The position numbers and the translations under genes are program-made. The notes under the pieces were generated by a model. The model saw only the letters and a list, made by a program, of their open reading frames with translations. It made no database searches and was not told the DNA's origin. This document shows positions 62,370 to 64,000 of a DNA stretch of 64,000 nucleotides, piece by piece. Within the stretch, counting starts at the first letter, position 1. Each line of letters starts with the position of its first letter. The stretch is from Limnohabitans sp. (lineage in GTDB: Bacteria; Pseudomonadota; Gammaproteobacteria; Burkholderiales; Burkholderiaceae_C), in assembly GCF_023910625.1 (NCBI RefSeq), contig NZ_JAAVVW010000003.1, positions 2,480,001-2,544,000 on the forward strand, in the 5' to 3' direction.

Positions 62370-64000
62370 ACTGGGCGCTCAAAGCCGCGATCAGTGTGGC
62401 GGTGGCCCTGTTGTTTGCGGCGCTGTCGCTGGGCTTGATGCTGCTGACCTTGGGCGAGGCGGCGCGCTTTGGGGTGGTTCAGGCTTTGTCAGGAGTTTGG
62501 CCCGTGGTGTTGCTGGCCGTATTGCCGCTGTCGGGACTGGCGGTGTGGTTTTGGCACTTGCATGATGCGCGGGAGGACAAGGCACCTGACCGTCTGATGG
62601 AAAAGGTCAAGCTGCTCAGTGCCGCCACGCAAAGCCAGCAGATCGAGGCGGCGCAAGATTCACCCGCCATGGCCCGCCTGACACAGGCCATCAACGCGCT
62701 GGCCGCTGAGCGCGACCGCTGGCGCAGCGATGTGCAAGCGCAGGTGGCCCAGGCCAACCAAAGCTTGCAGCAAGAACGCAACCGCCTGGCCGCGCTCATG
62801 TCCGAATTGAACCAAAGCGTGGTGGTGTGCAACCTCGATGGCCGCATCGTGCTGTTCAACCACCGGGCGCGTTTGCAGTTCAAACGCATGCCGGGCGGCG
62901 CTTGCGGGGTACCCGATGCTTCGGGGGCGGGTGGGGCCGAATGGGTGGGCATTGGCCGCTCGATTTATGCGGTGCTCGACCGCGCCTTGCTGGCGCACAG
63001 TTTGGACAACATTCGCCAGCGCATGGCGCGTGGGGCCAGCCAGCCTACCACCCAGTTTTTGACCAGCACCGCCTCGGGCCAGTTGCTGCGCGTGCACATG
63101 GCTCCGGTGCGCTCGGGCAGCGAGGTGGCCGAAGGTGGGACCGACATCCACGGCTTTGTGTTGACGCTGGACAACGTGACCCACAGCTTCGAAGAAGACA
63201 CCCGGCGCGACCAGCTGCTGCTGGATCTGACCGAGGGCTCGCGTGCCTCGCTGGCCAATGTACAGGCCGCTGTAGAGATGCTGGCCCTTGACGACCTGGC
63301 ACCCGAGATGCGCACGAAGTTTTTATGCGTGGTGCGTGAAGAGGTTGGCGCGATGGGCCAGCGCATCACCGACCTGCTTGCACGCTCTCATGAAACCCTG
63401 AAAACCCGCTGGCCGCTGGAAAACATGTTGGGGGTCGACCTGTTGCATGCGGCGCAGCGGCACATGGCCGCGCACTGCGGGCGCGATGTGGTGCTGGATG
63501 CGGTGGACCCGCAGGTCTGGCTCAAGGTGGACAGCTTTGCTTTGCTGCAGGCCTTGACCTACCTGGCCAGCCGTTTGTTTGACGAGTTCGAGGTGCGCTT
63601 TGTGCAGCTGCGCTTGGGGTGTTCGCCGGAGGCGGGCAAGGTGCACCTGGACCTGGTTTGGACAGGCCAGGCCATGAGCACCGAAACTGTGATGAGCTGG
63701 GAGCTGAACCCGATGCACTTGGTGGCTGAGCGCAATCCGCTAACCGTGCGCGATGTGATGGACCGCCATGGCGGCGTGATCTGGTTCGAGCGCGAACGCT
63801 CGCGCCATCAGGCATTCTTCCGGATGGTGCTGCCGATGGCGAGGGCGCAAGAGGGCACTGAGTCTGCGCAACTGCTGCCCAACGACAGTCGACCCGAGTA
63901 CTACGACTTTGACCTGTTTCAGATGTCGGAAGGCCACCACGCGCTGGATGACCGTCCGCTGAGAAGTCTGATTTACACCGTGTTTGACACCGAAACAACC
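62366..64000 (+). CDS. Membrane PAS/kinase-like protein fused to DnaQ-type exonuclease (partial)
   Basis: At least 545 aa, open to the window edge, so the end is missing. Two TM helices (about 5-30 and 42-66), a coiled coil (85-135), a PAS domain (about 140-270, SELNQSVVVCNLDGRIVLFN), then a DHp-like helix (SRASLANVQAAVEMLALDDL) with no His, and a kinase-ATPase-like region lacking clear N and G boxes. The last residues, SLIYTVFDTETT, are exonuclease motif I (DxE) of the DEDD/DnaQ superfamily. Overlaps the response regulator (ATGA). Likely a membrane sensor controlling an exonuclease. Confidence 0.82.
   Translation, partial: MNWALKAAISVAVALLFAALSLGLMLLTLGEAARFGVVQALSGVWPVVLLAVLPLSGLAVWFWHLHDAREDKAPDRLMEKVKLLSAATQSQQIEAAQDSPAMARLTQAINALAAERDRWRSDVQAQVAQANQSLQQERNRLAALMSELNQSVVVCNLDGRIVLFNHRARLQFKRMPGGACGVPDASGAGGAEWVGIGRSIYAVLDRALLAHSLDNIRQRMARGASQPTTQFLTSTASGQLLRVHMAPVRSGSEVAEGGTDIHGFVLTLDNVTHSFEEDTRRDQLLLDLTEGSRASLANVQAAVEMLALDDLAPEMRTKFLCVVREEVGAMGQRITDLLARSHETLKTRWPLENMLGVDLLHAAQRHMAAHCGRDVVLDAVDPQVWLKVDSFALLQALTYLASRLFDEFEVRFVQLRLGCSPEAGKVHLDLVWTGQAMSTETVMSWELNPMHLVAERNPLTVRDVMDRHGGVIWFERERSRHQAFFRMVLPMARAQEGTESAQLLPNDSRPEYYDFDLFQMSEGHHALDDRPLRSLIYTVFDTETT

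Noticed and set aside
1..64000. CRISPR arrays, rRNA, tRNA, insertion sequences, prophage
   Set aside because: Looked for spaced direct repeats, rRNA or tRNA segments, transposase or integrase motifs; none found.

Overview
The window looks like chromosomal DNA of a betaproteobacterium, most likely Burkholderiales, family Comamonadaceae (Limnohabitans/Rhodoferax-like). This rests on protein style (GlyQ/GlyS, Psd, TonB/ExbBD, MCC/LiuR cluster), tightly packed high-GC genes with many ATGA/TGATG overlaps, and a TGTAGGTCGG-headed palindromic repeat of a type I associate with this group. The genus is inference; no rRNA or tRNA gene is present to fix it.

Layout. 1-9.1 kb: end of rimI, a family-4-like uracil-DNA glycosylase, psd, a NodIJ-type ABC exporter, an ArsA remnant, 3-hydroxybutyryl-CoA dehydrogenase, a small K+ channel, srkA and htpG. 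9.2-20.6 kb: an rRNA pseudouridine synthase, a Crp/Fnr-type regulator, and a divergent LIV-type ABC uptake cluster (livG-H-M-K-F) flanked by two CoA ligases, apparently an uptake-and-activate system for carboxylic acids, then an orphan Bug-type binding protein. 20.7-26.5 kb (minus strand): tonB-exbB-exbD-exbD, a lipoprotein, rep helicase and a PIN/Phd toxin-antitoxin pair. 26.6-33.2 kb: an AEC transporter, glyQS, gmhB, plsC and a YgjP-like metallopeptidase.

33.4-56.3 kb is dominated by leucine/isovalerate catabolism: liuR with two matching palindromic operators, a thioesterase, liuA, a frameshifted carbonic anhydrase, a thiolase, an SDR, a second acyl-CoA dehydrogenase, and further on liuB, liuC, liuD and liuE. 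Together these take isovaleryl-CoA to acetyl-CoA and acetoacetate. The block is interrupted by trkAH and a few housekeeping genes, and a vapBC pair plus a DinB protein sit between liuB and liuC.

56.3-64 kb: a universal stress protein, a DsbA-like isomerase, and a VC_2705-type sodium/solute symporter with its DUF4212 partner. Then come a TPR protein, a small membrane protein, an orphan second DUF4212 gene, and a divergently transcribed response regulator that overlaps a membrane PAS/degenerate histidine-kinase-like protein. That protein runs off the window just as a DnaQ-type (DEDD) exonuclease domain begins. This regulator/sensor/exonuclease module is the most unusual item in the window.
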